64,000 bases of DNA from RGIG4079 sp045531405 (lineage in GTDB: Bacteria > Bacteroidota > Bacteroidia > Bacteroidales > Muribaculaceae), in the NCBI GenBank assembly GCA_045531405.1, contig JAZSDX010000053.1:1-64000 (forward strand), given 5' to 3'. A program made the position numbers and the translations under genes. The notes beneath the pieces are model-generated. The model was not told the DNA's origin. It saw only the letters and a list, made by a program, of their open reading frames with translations, and searched no databases. This document shows positions 35,301 through 43,179 of this stretch, in pieces; position 1 is the first letter of the stretch, and each line of letters begins with the position of its first letter.

Positions 35301-36674
35301 CGAATAAACAAGCTCAATCTTGCCACATGGACTTTGGCTGAAACCAATATAGATATCGACGGAGGAAATAAAGCCTCAGGAATGTATTACCTTAACGACA
35401 AACTCTATATTGCTACCGGTGAAGTAAACGGAGAAGCAGCCTCAATGGTTGTGTTTAACCCAACTGACAACTCTAATACTACAACATCGGCTACCATCGA
35501 CGGAAGTATGCAAATTCCTCATGGTGTTTCGGTTCAAGCAGGCAATAACATTATGGTATCACGTGGTTGTGGATTTATCGCATATAATCTTGAAACCGAA
35601 ACATTCGCTGATGAAACCGTGATGATTCTCAACGACATATTTATCCCAACACTTGCCGTTTACGAACCCACCGACTCATCTGAATACTATTACGTGGCAT
35701 ATTCTCAAGGCATGGCTATGTTTGAATCATCTGATTTAACACAACCAAAGATGATTTTCAATGCAATTCCATCGGCAATAAGTATAATGGCTGCAACCGA
35801 ACAAAATGAGGCTCCTACTACCAAGAAAGCTTATTCATACACATCGGGAGTATATGAACGTGCCACTTCGGTAAAAAAATGTACCGCAGCAAAACTAACT
35901 ACACTCTTTGCCGACAACGAAGGCAACACTACCGACAACCTCACTATGTATATTCGTGAAGATGTAGATTGGTTAGATGTAACATATTCATCAGGCAACA
36001 TCACTCCTAATGTTAAATACACCGGCGATGTTGACAATTTAACCGACATTGTGTTCCCGGTTGAATGTATCGACAAGAATGGGGCATCAACAATGAGTAC
36101 TGCCACAATCCGCATCACTCCTCGCATCTACAAACCAACGATTGACGAATCACAAGTAATAATCTATACCGATTCGGTACTCGTTGACACGCTTTCGGTT
36201 GGTAACATTTTCACTTACCCTAAATCAACAACTAACCTAACATTTGTAACTAATGTTTCAAACGTTAGCGACTACACTCTTATCAACAGTGCTGAAATCG
36301 ACCAAAACAATAATTTGGTTATTACTGCTATGGAAGGTGTAAAAGGGGAAGCTGCTGTTGAATTAACTCAAACCATTACTCACAAAACTTATGGTTCAAA
36401 AACATTCACTGCGACAATTCCTGTTGCATTTGAAAGCAAAGTGCCATCGGGAATTGATTGTATATCTAACAACAATATAGATATAAATTACGTCAATGGA
36501 GTATTGACTATTAACAACTGTAAAGGAGAAAGATGCTTAATTTATAATGTTGCCGGATCGCTTATTTATTCATGCGATATTAATAGTAACAACTTCTCTA
36601 TTCTATTAAATCTCAACAATGACATATATATTGTAACGACTGACAATCAACGCATAAAAATTGCAGTGAAATAA
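32361..36674 (+). CDS. Giant PKD-domain/propeller fusion with T9SS-type tail
   Basis: The ATG at 32361 directly follows the upstream stop codon and opens a signal peptide (MKKVSLIMLFLSLAMAFTAQA), giving 1437 residues. Residues ~20-230 are strand-rich. Residues ~235-540 match the large domain of the 29269-30498 protein: ILEYQPAAGQFRSEI, GALGGYIVFGFDQPI, DKNGNGLPDDGEWYELAGSDYW, GWLGEWSTEV. Residues ~575-745 look BIG2/Ig-like. Residues ~880-1170 form a propeller (YKDKIIVSDGDSLKAFYRTDL, MYYLNDKLYIATGEVNGEAAS). The end (~1375-1437, CLIYNVAGSLIYS...NNDIYIVTTDNQRIKIAVK) is a T9SS-like tail. It thus fuses both operon modules in one chain. The role in corrinoid capture is inferred from the operon. Confidence 0.72.
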   Translation: MKKVSLIMLFLSLAMAFTAQAGTQFVPKEYSYEAVGSDGSSSFYVYFYDLFEYPDDISTSTDISQKEGITITTSSGDNTIIKLNSIGAHMSKTRMQLTRMGQVKGETTFSVSITYNGETVTNSFPVKVHGLETSMIKSYINPDEIAPQVFDVIGNTSFYKSSEKTTCSLTIDNADELKYGTIELVDGENGYKVIQYTPNGTPQQIVSDAIKYTITLSDGTESSSNKIITYTTRNCYATKILEYQPAAGQFRSEIAWDNPIEFFENNERGVSLGALGGYIVFGFDQPIYNNPQNPYGVDFTVEGNSFVAAEKGVWTEPGAVQVMEDKNGNGLPDDGEWYELAGSDYWLSTTKHNVELTYYNPHYNDRYTVPWAMKWEENGEIKHEYGAVVTNNFHKHSFYPDYFYNQDNPDESKRWFSPSVSRDSITFTGVTNIRGCIDMRSPSYIEFYAYSGFGYCDNKGFVKEDSRIAQNPYGRPYLGETAGDGMDISWAVDKDGNYVELEKIDFVKVYTAGQVIAGWLGEWSTEVLNCAITLPDPEYVPQDYYYNYVGITQLQVPKGHTCQYEGFLFKNGRPVENVTQHWRITMDKEGLVTDGVDAIAEIDNTGLLTANGYGTVWVHFSAMDGIPEEAFEVSVCNLSSVVINLEGNQGIESEELTCVVGERIYINVESEDDNTQNVNETKSNRFIYDNYTWLNSNPDVGTIDNGNFIALKPGTTTLTAVSGINPSLNDKIAITVIDIPEITITPIQIASTSHSGELLNSDIFSTGTGATVYMDKVTAKKGLANISLYNNRLSYQFTEGEYVTDILIFKVICYGQEKTIEVPITYGPYNLASRKKVLMINSTDENGVDLGIAQLQGIDAETFENKTYVEDLACGSNLNQIPTDNILPDGSYAYLTQGTNLSRYDVEWGKTVVSATLTSTDKHQLATYKDKIIVSDGDSLKAFYRTDLEAFKSIKLNGTIKQMVINGDVAYILCATDANARINKLNLATWTLAETNIDIDGGNKASGMYYLNDKLYIATGEVNGEAASMVVFNPTDNSNTTTSATIDGSMQIPHGVSVQAGNNIMVSRGCGFIAYNLETETFADETVMILNDIFIPTLAVYEPTDSSEYYYVAYSQGMAMFESSDLTQPKMIFNAIPSAISIMAATEQNEAPTTKKAYSYTSGVYERATSVKKCTAAKLTTLFADNEGNTTDNLTMYIREDVDWLDVTYSSGNITPNVKYTGDVDNLTDIVFPVECIDKNGASTMSTATIRITPRIYKPTIDESQVIIYTDSVLVDTLSVGNIFTYPKSTTNLTFVTNVSNVSDYTLINSAEIDQNNNLVITAMEGVKGEAAVELTQTITHKTYGSKTFTATIPVAFESKVPSGIDCISNNNIDINYVNGVLTINNCKGERCLIYNVAGSLIYSCDINSNNFSILLNLNNDIYIVTTDNQRIKIAVK

Positions 36675-36704
36675 TTATCTTGTTACATGATAATTCTAAA
36701 CACA

Positions 36705-36734
36705 AAAATGGGCTGTGCAAAGACAGCCCATTTT
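36705..36734. terminator. Bidirectional terminator between convergent genes
   Basis: A perfect 12-bp stem AAAATGGGCTGT / ACAGCCCATTTT with a 6-nt loop; A/T-rich flanks give T-runs on both strands. It lies 30 bp after the rightward stop and 20 bp after the leftward stop. Confidence 0.88.
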
Positions 36735-36753
36735 CGTTTAGTGTCAGAGTTTA

Positions 36754-39369
36754 TTATTTAATAAACTTGATTGTTTTTACATTTCCACCTGTTGTAACTT
36801 TGGCGATATATACACCATTGCTCAAATCAGCAACAGAAATAATTGCCATTGAAGATGATGGGGTTGCATTCAATACTATCGCACCTGAAGCATTGTAAAT
36901 TTCAACTGATTCGATTGTATTAGCTGCACTAATATTTAATACTTCGCCATTACATGAAGTCTTGATTTCTGCTACTTCTTCAATTGCTTCAACACCTACG
37001 GCTGGAAGTTCGATGTCGGTAACTTTTGCAGTTTGAGTTGCATTATCCCATTGGCTAAACTCAAGATTATTGAAGTTTACTGCTCCATTCCATGCTTGAT
37101 ATGGAGTTTCTTCGTCGTCAATATCGGTCCATTCATGACGCATAAAGAAGCTATCAAAACGCCATGTTGAGATTGTTGTTGCTTCTCCTGTGAAATGTGT
37201 AAATGGCTCGTTCTTAATATCCCATTTAACAAGATTCCAACCACGGAAATCAATAGTTGTTTGAGGATCTTGATACTTAAGTTCTGAATTATTGATACGC
37301 AACATTGCCGAAACTGCATTATTTGAGCCATCGCCATATAACCAGAATGTCAAAATGCCATCTGATATGTTACGGTTAGCATTAACTCCTGATTGAGTTG
37401 GAGTATATTCTCGGATTTGCCAAAGTTCATTTGCAAAATATTCATCAAATGAATAAGTCATTAATGCAGAACCAGCAGTATTTTTGTTAGGAGCAAGAGT
37501 GCTTGATGTGGTTGAGTTGCCTTCGTCGGTAAGACCTGAAGTAGAACCTGAGCCATTTGGAGCCCAGAAACCATCAGCACTTGTTAATGGGAATAATACT
37601 GTTGAAGATGTTTTAGTGCGATATTCTGAAAGGAAACGGAAATGGAATTCTTCAGTTTCATTGCCTGAAACGTCGGGTAATCCGGCTTTTACTGACACTA
37701 AGAAACACTTGTCGGCAGGAATAGTATCATTTGTGTAGAAATGAAGAACAGATTTTCCAAATACTACAGCATGTGTAGCTGTTCCTTCATAAGTTTTTCC
37801 ATCGCTATCTTTTACAGTGATGAAATCAGAATGTTTATCGGCATTCCACACAATTTCTTCATCATATTCGATGCGGATAGGAGGCATAATTGCAAATTCT
37901 GCTGTTTGGTCAGCAGCAGGATAAGTTGTCACAATTTGTGGAGCAGTAACATCAGGTTCTGCAATAGTGATAGAAAGCACATAGTTACCACCTTCGACAC
38001 CGTCACCATCACCATCAAAGAATTGGTTGGTTTGTGAATTCTTTGCAATAGAACCATCAATAGTGATATCATAAGTCCACATTGGATCAAGTTTTGTGAT
38101 ATCAATATTCAAGGTATAATCGTTTACCCATTCAAAGGCAATCTCACCACCATTGTTGATTGTAATAGCCTTTTCAACTGATTCTCTATCCATATTACGA
38201 GAGAATGTAATTGTAACAGGATAAATAGGGGAAACATTTGTTGGGTCAACAACCGATGTTGCATCAACTTTAGCAGGAGAAGTACTTGTTAATTCTACGT
38301 GTTGAACTGTAACATAATCATTTGTTGCACCTTGTGCACCATCTTTAATAGTCACTTGAACTGTTTTAGATTCAAATCCGTCAAGTTCAAATGTCACATC
38401 ATAGGTTTTTCCTACTTCTAATCCTTCAAAGAAATAGAATCCGTTGTGAATCAAGTTTTCATTTTTGGTATAAATGTTAAATACTGATTCCCAAGTATCG
38501 GTTGTATAAGTTTTACCATCAACAGTAACTTTTACACCATTAATAGGTGTGTTATTTTCAGAATTGCTTATAATACCGGCGAGGAATGTTTGAGAAGGAA
38601 CATTCAAACCACGATATTTAAGGATTGATTGAAAACCTGCAAGAGCCTCAAGACGTTTATATTCTTTGTTGATGTTGAGTTGTTGTTGTGCAGCAATAGT
38701 ATGATATGCACCTTCACTCAACAAAGAAGCCATATTTGAACGGCGGTTTACCGATAAATAAGGATATTGATATGCATGAGTAGTTTCTCCACGAAGATAG
38801 AAACAACGGTCATACCAGTTGCCACGAGTTCCGGTACAAGCAAAGTTCATCATCATGTCTGTGAGGTTAGGACAAAGTATGTCACCAAATGCTTTACCCC
38901 CATTAGGAGTTTTTTCTACTTCTACACCATCTTTCATCCAACCACCAAATAGAGTAACAGTTGTGTTGTTTTCTGCAGACGCGTCAGAGTGTATTGAGTA
39001 ATAGAAATCGGCGCCCCAAGCATTTGCCATATCAGAGCGTTCTTCGAGTCCAACCTCTGTAACTTCATCTTCACGGCAAAGCATGAGATTATCTGCCGGC
39101 ATATCGGTATATGTAAGCAAATATTCTTTCATTGTTTGTGCAATTGCAAATACTTTTTCAGCTTCAGAATATCCCCAAAGTCCTCTATTTTCCTTCATAG
39201 AGTGACCGGGATCAAGGAATAATTTAAAATCACCCCAGCCTGTTATTTCTTTTTCGACAATCGAATCAGTTGCTATAGTATCTGTATTTTCTTGAGCAAA
39301 AGAAGGCATTGTCATTAAACACATTGCAGATATTACTGCACTTTTCTTAAATATATTCATCTTTTTCAT
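36754..39369 (-). CDS. N-acetylmuramoyl-L-alanine amidase, multidomain, T9SS-type tail
   Basis: The 871-residue protein has a signal peptide (cleavage near SFAQ). The Amidase_3 domain (~45-235) shows KLFLDPGHS (zinc His), SEAEKVFAIAQTMKEYL, DLxxR-like LEERSDMANAWGADFYYSIHSDAS (zinc His), and ends around LLSEGAYHT, where Glu is the usual catalytic residue. Residues ~260-350 look like a carboxypeptidase-regulatory-like domain, ~360-590 like two SbsA-type Ig domains (VTITFSRNMDRESVEKAITI), ~595-800 form an unassigned beta domain, and ~810-871 a T9SS type A tail (VEIYNASGAIVLN...GVYIAKVTTGGNVKTIKFIK). It should cut the stem peptide from peptidoglycan MurNAc, its own or that of neighbours. It lies 8 bp after the TolB-like gene. 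Confidence 0.85.
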   Translation of the reverse strand: MKKMNIFKKSAVISAMCLMTMPSFAQENTDTIATDSIVEKEITGWGDFKLFLDPGHSMKENRGLWGYSEAEKVFAIAQTMKEYLLTYTDMPADNLMLCREDEVTEVGLEERSDMANAWGADFYYSIHSDASAENNTTVTLFGGWMKDGVEVEKTPNGGKAFGDILCPNLTDMMMNFACTGTRGNWYDRCFYLRGETTHAYQYPYLSVNRRSNMASLLSEGAYHTIAAQQQLNINKEYKRLEALAGFQSILKYRGLNVPSQTFLAGIISNSENNTPINGVKVTVDGKTYTTDTWESVFNIYTKNENLIHNGFYFFEGLEVGKTYDVTFELDGFESKTVQVTIKDGAQGATNDYVTVQHVELTSTSPAKVDATSVVDPTNVSPIYPVTITFSRNMDRESVEKAITINNGGEIAFEWVNDYTLNIDITKLDPMWTYDITIDGSIAKNSQTNQFFDGDGDGVEGGNYVLSITIAEPDVTAPQIVTTYPAADQTAEFAIMPPIRIEYDEEIVWNADKHSDFITVKDSDGKTYEGTATHAVVFGKSVLHFYTNDTIPADKCFLVSVKAGLPDVSGNETEEFHFRFLSEYRTKTSSTVLFPLTSADGFWAPNGSGSTSGLTDEGNSTTSSTLAPNKNTAGSALMTYSFDEYFANELWQIREYTPTQSGVNANRNISDGILTFWLYGDGSNNAVSAMLRINNSELKYQDPQTTIDFRGWNLVKWDIKNEPFTHFTGEATTISTWRFDSFFMRHEWTDIDDEETPYQAWNGAVNFNNLEFSQWDNATQTAKVTDIELPAVGVEAIEEVAEIKTSCNGEVLNISAANTIESVEIYNASGAIVLNATPSSSMAIISVADLSNGVYIAKVTTGGNVKTIKFIK

Positions 39370-39377
39370 GGCAGTAA

Positions 39378-40250
39378 TTAGTATTTGAGATTAATAACAT
39401 AAATTGATGCATCTATTGCATTTTCAAATGCAACTTTCTTGCCATCAGGTGATACCGAAGGTGTCAATGGAATTAAATCGGTGTTGCCTGTAAGAAGATA
39501 TTTCACACCATTGTTAATATTAATTGAATATATATCTGACGATGTAAAATTAGAGCCATCATCGGTTACTAATGTAAAAATTAGCGACTGATTATCAGCT
39601 AACCATTGAGGATTAGACCCTTTACCTATGCTTTTGAGATTTCCTCCATTATTATCGCAAATCCACATTCCATGTCCCGGAATTTGGAACGCAACTTTTG
39701 TTCCATCGGGCGACAATGCCGGATTTATAATCATTTTTCCTGAAAACTCTTTCAACGAAACAATTTTTGATGTAGCTTTTGCCGGTTCTGCAACCATCAA
39801 CTCATATACTCCGTCTGCTTCAAGTGTAGCAGTTGCTTTGATAGATTTCCATGTTGGAGTACCATTAATGTTTCTGCTTTTCCCTACTATGATATCAGCC
39901 TTACCGGTTGCGATGTCCCATTTCTTAACTTCATGGAGAACGCAATTATTTTCAATAACATTGGTACGGCCCAATATTTGCGTACCATCGGCACTCCATT
40001 TCATCTTGTAACCGGCGCCCGATTCAGATGTAATAGATTTTAAATTACTACCATCGGCATTTGCGACCAAAATACCGGTGTAATTGTCGGTTGTTACAGC
40101 GATTTGAGACCCATCGGGAGACCACACAGGAGCCATCAAACCTACTGAATACTCAATGAGCTTTTGAGGCTCACTTGCCGAGCGAGGTTGTGCGAAAACG
40201 CATGCACAGCCTAAGCAGAGTGAAATTGCTAAAACAAAATTTCGTTTCAT
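39378..40250 (-). CDS. TolB/PD40-type beta-propeller periplasmic protein
   Basis: The 290-residue protein has a signal peptide (cleavage near VFAQ) and repeated PD40/WD40-like blades: APVWSPDGSQIAVTTDNYTGILVANADGSNLKSIT, YKMKWSADGTQILG, INPALSPDGTKVAFQIPGHGMWICDNNGGNLKSIG, and LTPSVSPDGKKVAFENAIDASIYVI. This is the TolB C-terminal propeller type, without the TolB N-terminal domain. It lies 8 bp upstream of the amidase and is probably cotranscribed; a perfect -7-like box TACCTTTG lies at 40307-40300. The ligand is unknown; a periplasmic scaffold or binding role is plausible. Confidence 0.8.
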   Translation of the reverse strand: MKRNFVLAISLCLGCACVFAQPRSASEPQKLIEYSVGLMAPVWSPDGSQIAVTTDNYTGILVANADGSNLKSITSESGAGYKMKWSADGTQILGRTNVIENNCVLHEVKKWDIATGKADIIVGKSRNINGTPTWKSIKATATLEADGVYELMVAEPAKATSKIVSLKEFSGKMIINPALSPDGTKVAFQIPGHGMWICDNNGGNLKSIGKGSNPQWLADNQSLIFTLVTDDGSNFTSSDIYSININNGVKYLLTGNTDLIPLTPSVSPDGKKVAFENAIDASIYVINLKY

Positions 40251-40422
40251 ACGAGTACTTTTGATTTAAGGTTAATAAAAATGTAATATCTAATTACCTC
40301 AAAGGTAGTAATTTTTTTGGAAATTTCATAATCATTATATTTTTCTATGATTTTAATTTGAATAAAGTTTCAGTTCTCAATAAATCACTAAATTTGTAGT
40401 CATATCATTAATTGATTAAAGC

Positions 40423-40626
40423 ATGTCACAAATCTTTTCCACATTAAAAAAGTATCGGAATCCTATCCTCAACATTATAACCTCTATCCTCTGCATTATC
40501 ATCATTTACGAATCTCTTTTTGTTGAGATACGTTATTGGAGAGCTGCTATCTTTAGTTTGCTTTTAGTTGGTAGCGTTATTGATTTTATTAAACTCTGGA
40601 AGAACAATCAAAATTCCGACAATTAA
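40423..40626 (+). CDS. Small two-helix membrane protein, unknown
   Basis: The 67-residue ORF contains two hydrophobic segments (~14-32, ILNIITSILCIIIIYESL; ~38-56, AAIFSLLLVGSVIDFI) flanked by basic residues, consistent with a small inner-membrane hairpin. A -7-like box TAAATTTG (40389-40396) lies about 26 bp upstream of the ATG, without a clear -33 partner. I do not recognise the family. It is followed by a decayed-looking stretch and two further small ORFs on the same strand. Confidence 0.45.
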   Translation: MSQIFSTLKKYRNPILNIITSILCIIIIYESLFVEIRYWRAAIFSLLLVGSVIDFIKLWKNNQNSDN

Positions 40627-40767
40627 CCTCTTACCGATGAACAAGTTGAAAAAATAGAGAAATTCGCCACTTGCGATTGAGATCACGAATAAGAACCTTT
40701 TAGATATGGAGGACGATGAGTGATTTAATATCCAATATAATAGGGAATTTTTATCGTTTATTGAGTT

Positions 40768-40992
40768 ATGAATACTCATAATTTTATTGAAGGAACAGAT
40801 GCATATAGAAATTGGGCTATGGGAAATCCGAATGCATCTTATTATGAAGATAATATTGCATATGAAATTTCAAGAAGTCAAGACTTTATTAATTGGGAAT
40901 ACAACAATCCCAATGGCACACTTAGTCAATATCTAAATCTTTTAAAATTGGCTATTCATGGAACAGGAATTAAGCCGTTACGACATATCTAA
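40768..40992 (+). CDS. Hypothetical protein, 74 residues
   Basis: A short, soluble, aromatic- and Asn-rich ORF (MNTHNFIEGTDAYRNWAMGN...) without signal peptide or recognised motif. It overlaps the next ORF by 35 bp in another frame. The 140 bp upstream contain stop-interrupted coding-like text (LTDEQVEKIEKFATCD then stop), suggesting that part of this region is decayed. It may be a real small gene or a remnant. Confidence 0.35.
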   Translation: MNTHNFIEGTDAYRNWAMGNPNASYYEDNIAYEISRSQDFINWEYNNPNGTLSQYLNLLKLAIHGTGIKPLRHI

Positions 40993-41422
40993 GGTCGTGG
41001 CTTATTATGACCTCGCCATTGATAAGGTTCTGTTCCCTACACTTGCCACTGCAAAAGGCAAGCAAGGATATGGACTTTATGCAAAACTTGGAGATATTTC
41101 AGTAGAAACTATGTCGGGTGGCGACCAAAGCATAATGTTTATGATCACTGAAAATGTGATATATTATCCTTCTGAAGATGCAATATTAAGTAGATTCTTC
41201 GTATATTTTGAAATTCCTTCGCTTCAAGGTGTTGAAGAAATGGCTGTTAAGAGCTACACTATCGACTTTGACGGGGTAATTGTTGGGATTGAAAAAGTTG
41301 AGAATGATAATGTGCAATACCCAGAAGGGTGGTACACTATTATGGGGATTAAATTACCTCAAGCTCCAACATTAGATGGTATTTATATTCATAATGGCAA
41401 AAAGGTGTTTATTAAAAAGTAG
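40958..41422 (+). CDS. Hypothetical protein with T9SS-like C-terminal motif but no signal peptide
   Basis: The 154-residue ORF starts with MEQELSRYDISKVVAYYDL and has no export signal, yet its end, GWYTIMGIKLPQAPTLDGIYIHNGKKVFIKK-like, closely resembles the final strands of Bacteroidales secreted proteins with T9SS-type tails (GIYI-NGKK-V motif). An in-frame stop lies about 15 bp upstream of the ATG, so it cannot be extended without a frameshift. It may be a truncated remnant of a secreted protein, or a cytosolic protein with a chance match. A terminator follows at 41447. Confidence 0.45.
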   Translation: MEQELSRYDISKVVAYYDLAIDKVLFPTLATAKGKQGYGLYAKLGDISVETMSGGDQSIMFMITENVIYYPSEDAILSRFFVYFEIPSLQGVEEMAVKSYTIDFDGVIVGIEKVENDNVQYPEGWYTIMGIKLPQAPTLDGIYIHNGKKVFIKK

Positions 41423-41446
41423 ATAGTTGGCAAATTCTTATAACTA

Positions 41447-41475
41447 AACGCCCAATGAAGTATTTATTGGGCGTT
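41447..41475 (+). terminator. Probable terminator before ilvE
   Basis: A perfect 10-bp stem AACGCCCAAT / ATTGGGCGTT with a 9-nt loop. The following sequence (GGCATATTTTC) is only moderately T-rich, so termination may be partial. Confidence 0.65.
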
Positions 41476-41553
41476 GGCATATTTTCTGCCACAAAAAGAA
41501 GATATTTCGTGATAATTTGCTAATTTTGCAGAAGAATAAATTACAATATCATT

Positions 41554-42576
41554 ATGACACAAGAATTAGACTGGGGCAACCTATCATTTGGATATATCCC
41601 CACCGACTACAACGTGCGTTGTTACTACAAAGATGGCAAATGGGGCGAAATTGAAGAATCAACCTCAGAACACATCAACATACATATGGCTTCAACATGC
41701 CTTCACTATGGTCAAGAAATCTTTGAAGGGTTGAAAGCATTCCGAGGCAAAGATGGCAAAGTGCGCATTTTCCGTCTTGAAGAAAATGCAAAACGCATCA
41801 TCTCTTCGGCCGAAGGTATTAAGATGCAACCTATCCCCGTGGAGCTTTTCTGCGAAATGGTGAAACGTGTTGTTAAACTCAACGAACGCTTTGTACCACC
41901 CTACGGAAGTGGAGCATCACTCTACATTCGCCCACTCGAAATCGGTATTTCGGCACAAGTAGGTGTTAAACCCTCTACCGAATATCTTTTCTTGATTCTC
42001 GTTACTCCTGTTGGCCCATACTTCAAAGGTGGATTCAAAAACACTAACATCTGCATCATGCGTGAGTTTGACCGTGTTGCACCAAAGGGTACCGGTCGCT
42101 GGAAAGTGGGAGGCAACTATGCTGCAAGTCTTGAAGCAGGCGAAAAAGCACACTCTCTTGGCTATTCAGCAGTGCTTTATCTCGACCCAAAAGAAAAGAA
42201 ATATATCGACGAATGTGGACCTGCCAACTTCTTGGCTATCAAAGATGGCAAATATATCACTCCTGCATCTGAATCAATTCTCCCCTCAATCACAAACATG
42301 AGTCTTCAACAAATCGCAAAAGACATGGGTATTGAGGTAGAACGTCGTCAAATTCCTATCGAAGAACTTGAAACAATACAAGAAGCCGCTGCTTGTGGCA
42401 CTGCTGCCGTAGCATCTCCTATCGGAGAAATCCATGACCTTGACCTCGATAAAAAATATATCATCTCAAATAATGGCGAACCGGGGCCTGTGGTAACTGC
42501 TCTTTACAACAAACTTCGTGGCATTCAACTTGGCGAAGAAGAGGATATTCACGGTTGGAACACAATCGTGGAGTAA
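41554..42576 (+). CDS. ilvE: Branched-chain amino acid aminotransferase
   Basis: The 340-residue fold-type IV PLP enzyme transfers amino groups between glutamate and the 2-oxo acids of valine, leucine and isoleucine, the last step of the pathway begun at the ilv operon. Evidence: HMASTCLHYGQEIFEGLKAFRG near 50-70, SGASLYIRPLEIG, the PLP lysine in GTGRWKVGGNYAAS (about residue 185), and CGTAAVASPIGEI near 285. It stands alone, 130 bp after the preceding ORF; a TAATTTTG box at 41521-41528 may be its -7 element. Confidence 0.95.
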   Translation: MTQELDWGNLSFGYIPTDYNVRCYYKDGKWGEIEESTSEHINIHMASTCLHYGQEIFEGLKAFRGKDGKVRIFRLEENAKRIISSAEGIKMQPIPVELFCEMVKRVVKLNERFVPPYGSGASLYIRPLEIGISAQVGVKPSTEYLFLILVTPVGPYFKGGFKNTNICIMREFDRVAPKGTGRWKVGGNYAASLEAGEKAHSLGYSAVLYLDPKEKKYIDECGPANFLAIKDGKYITPASESILPSITNMSLQQIAKDMGIEVERRQIPIEELETIQEAAACGTAAVASPIGEIHDLDLDKKYIISNNGEPGPVVTALYNKLRGIQLGEEEDIHGWNTIVE

Positions 42577-42639
42577 TTGAGAACCCCAAAGGGCTCAACG
42601 AGGCTCAACCGAGTTAATTGAAAGTTAAGAATTATTCTA

Positions 42640-43179
42640 ATGTCTTATAAAGAAATCATAGATAAATATTATCCCGCAGGCACTAAGTGTCGCGGGTTTT
42701 TTTTACAGCATAGCCGTCAAGTTGCTGACAAAGCTGTTGAAATAGCTCGTCGGTGCAATCTGGATATTCCGTTAGAAACCGTGGAAGCGGCAGCAATGCT
42801 TCATGACATAGGGATTTTCCTCACTAATGCTCCCGATATCGATTGCCACGGCAGAGAGCATTACATTCGCCACGGCATTCTCGGTGCAGAACTATTACGC
42901 AAGGAGGGTGTAGATGAATCAATCGCACGCGTGGCAGAACGCCACACCGGAGTAGGACTAACTATCGACGACATAGAACGGCAACAGCTCCCTTTGCCTC
43001 ATAAAGACTACCTACCTGAAACTACGCTTGAAAAACTCATTTGCTACGCCGACAAATTCTTTTCAAAAAGTGGTGCAATGCAAGAAAAGTCACTCGACAA
43101 AGTAAGAGCCTCAATGGCACGCCATTCAGCCGACAGCCTCGCACGCTTCAACGAGCTACATAAATTGTTTAATGATTAA
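42640..43179 (+). CDS. HD-domain (HDIG) phosphohydrolase
   Basis: The 179-residue protein has the HD layout: His24 in LQHSRQVADKAVEIA, His55-Asp56 in AAMLHDIGIF, later His residues in REHYIRHGILGAELL and AERHTGVG, and a distal Asp in ICYADKFFSK. It is a stand-alone metal-dependent phosphohydrolase, probably acting on a nucleotide or other phosphoester; the substrate is unknown. Its stop overlaps the stop of the convergent cytidylate-kinase-like gene by 4 bp. Confidence 0.88.
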   Translation: MSYKEIIDKYYPAGTKCRGFFLQHSRQVADKAVEIARRCNLDIPLETVEAAAMLHDIGIFLTNAPDIDCHGREHYIRHGILGAELLRKEGVDESIARVAERHTGVGLTIDDIERQQLPLPHKDYLPETTLEKLICYADKFFSKSGAMQEKSLDKVRASMARHSADSLARFNELHKLFND

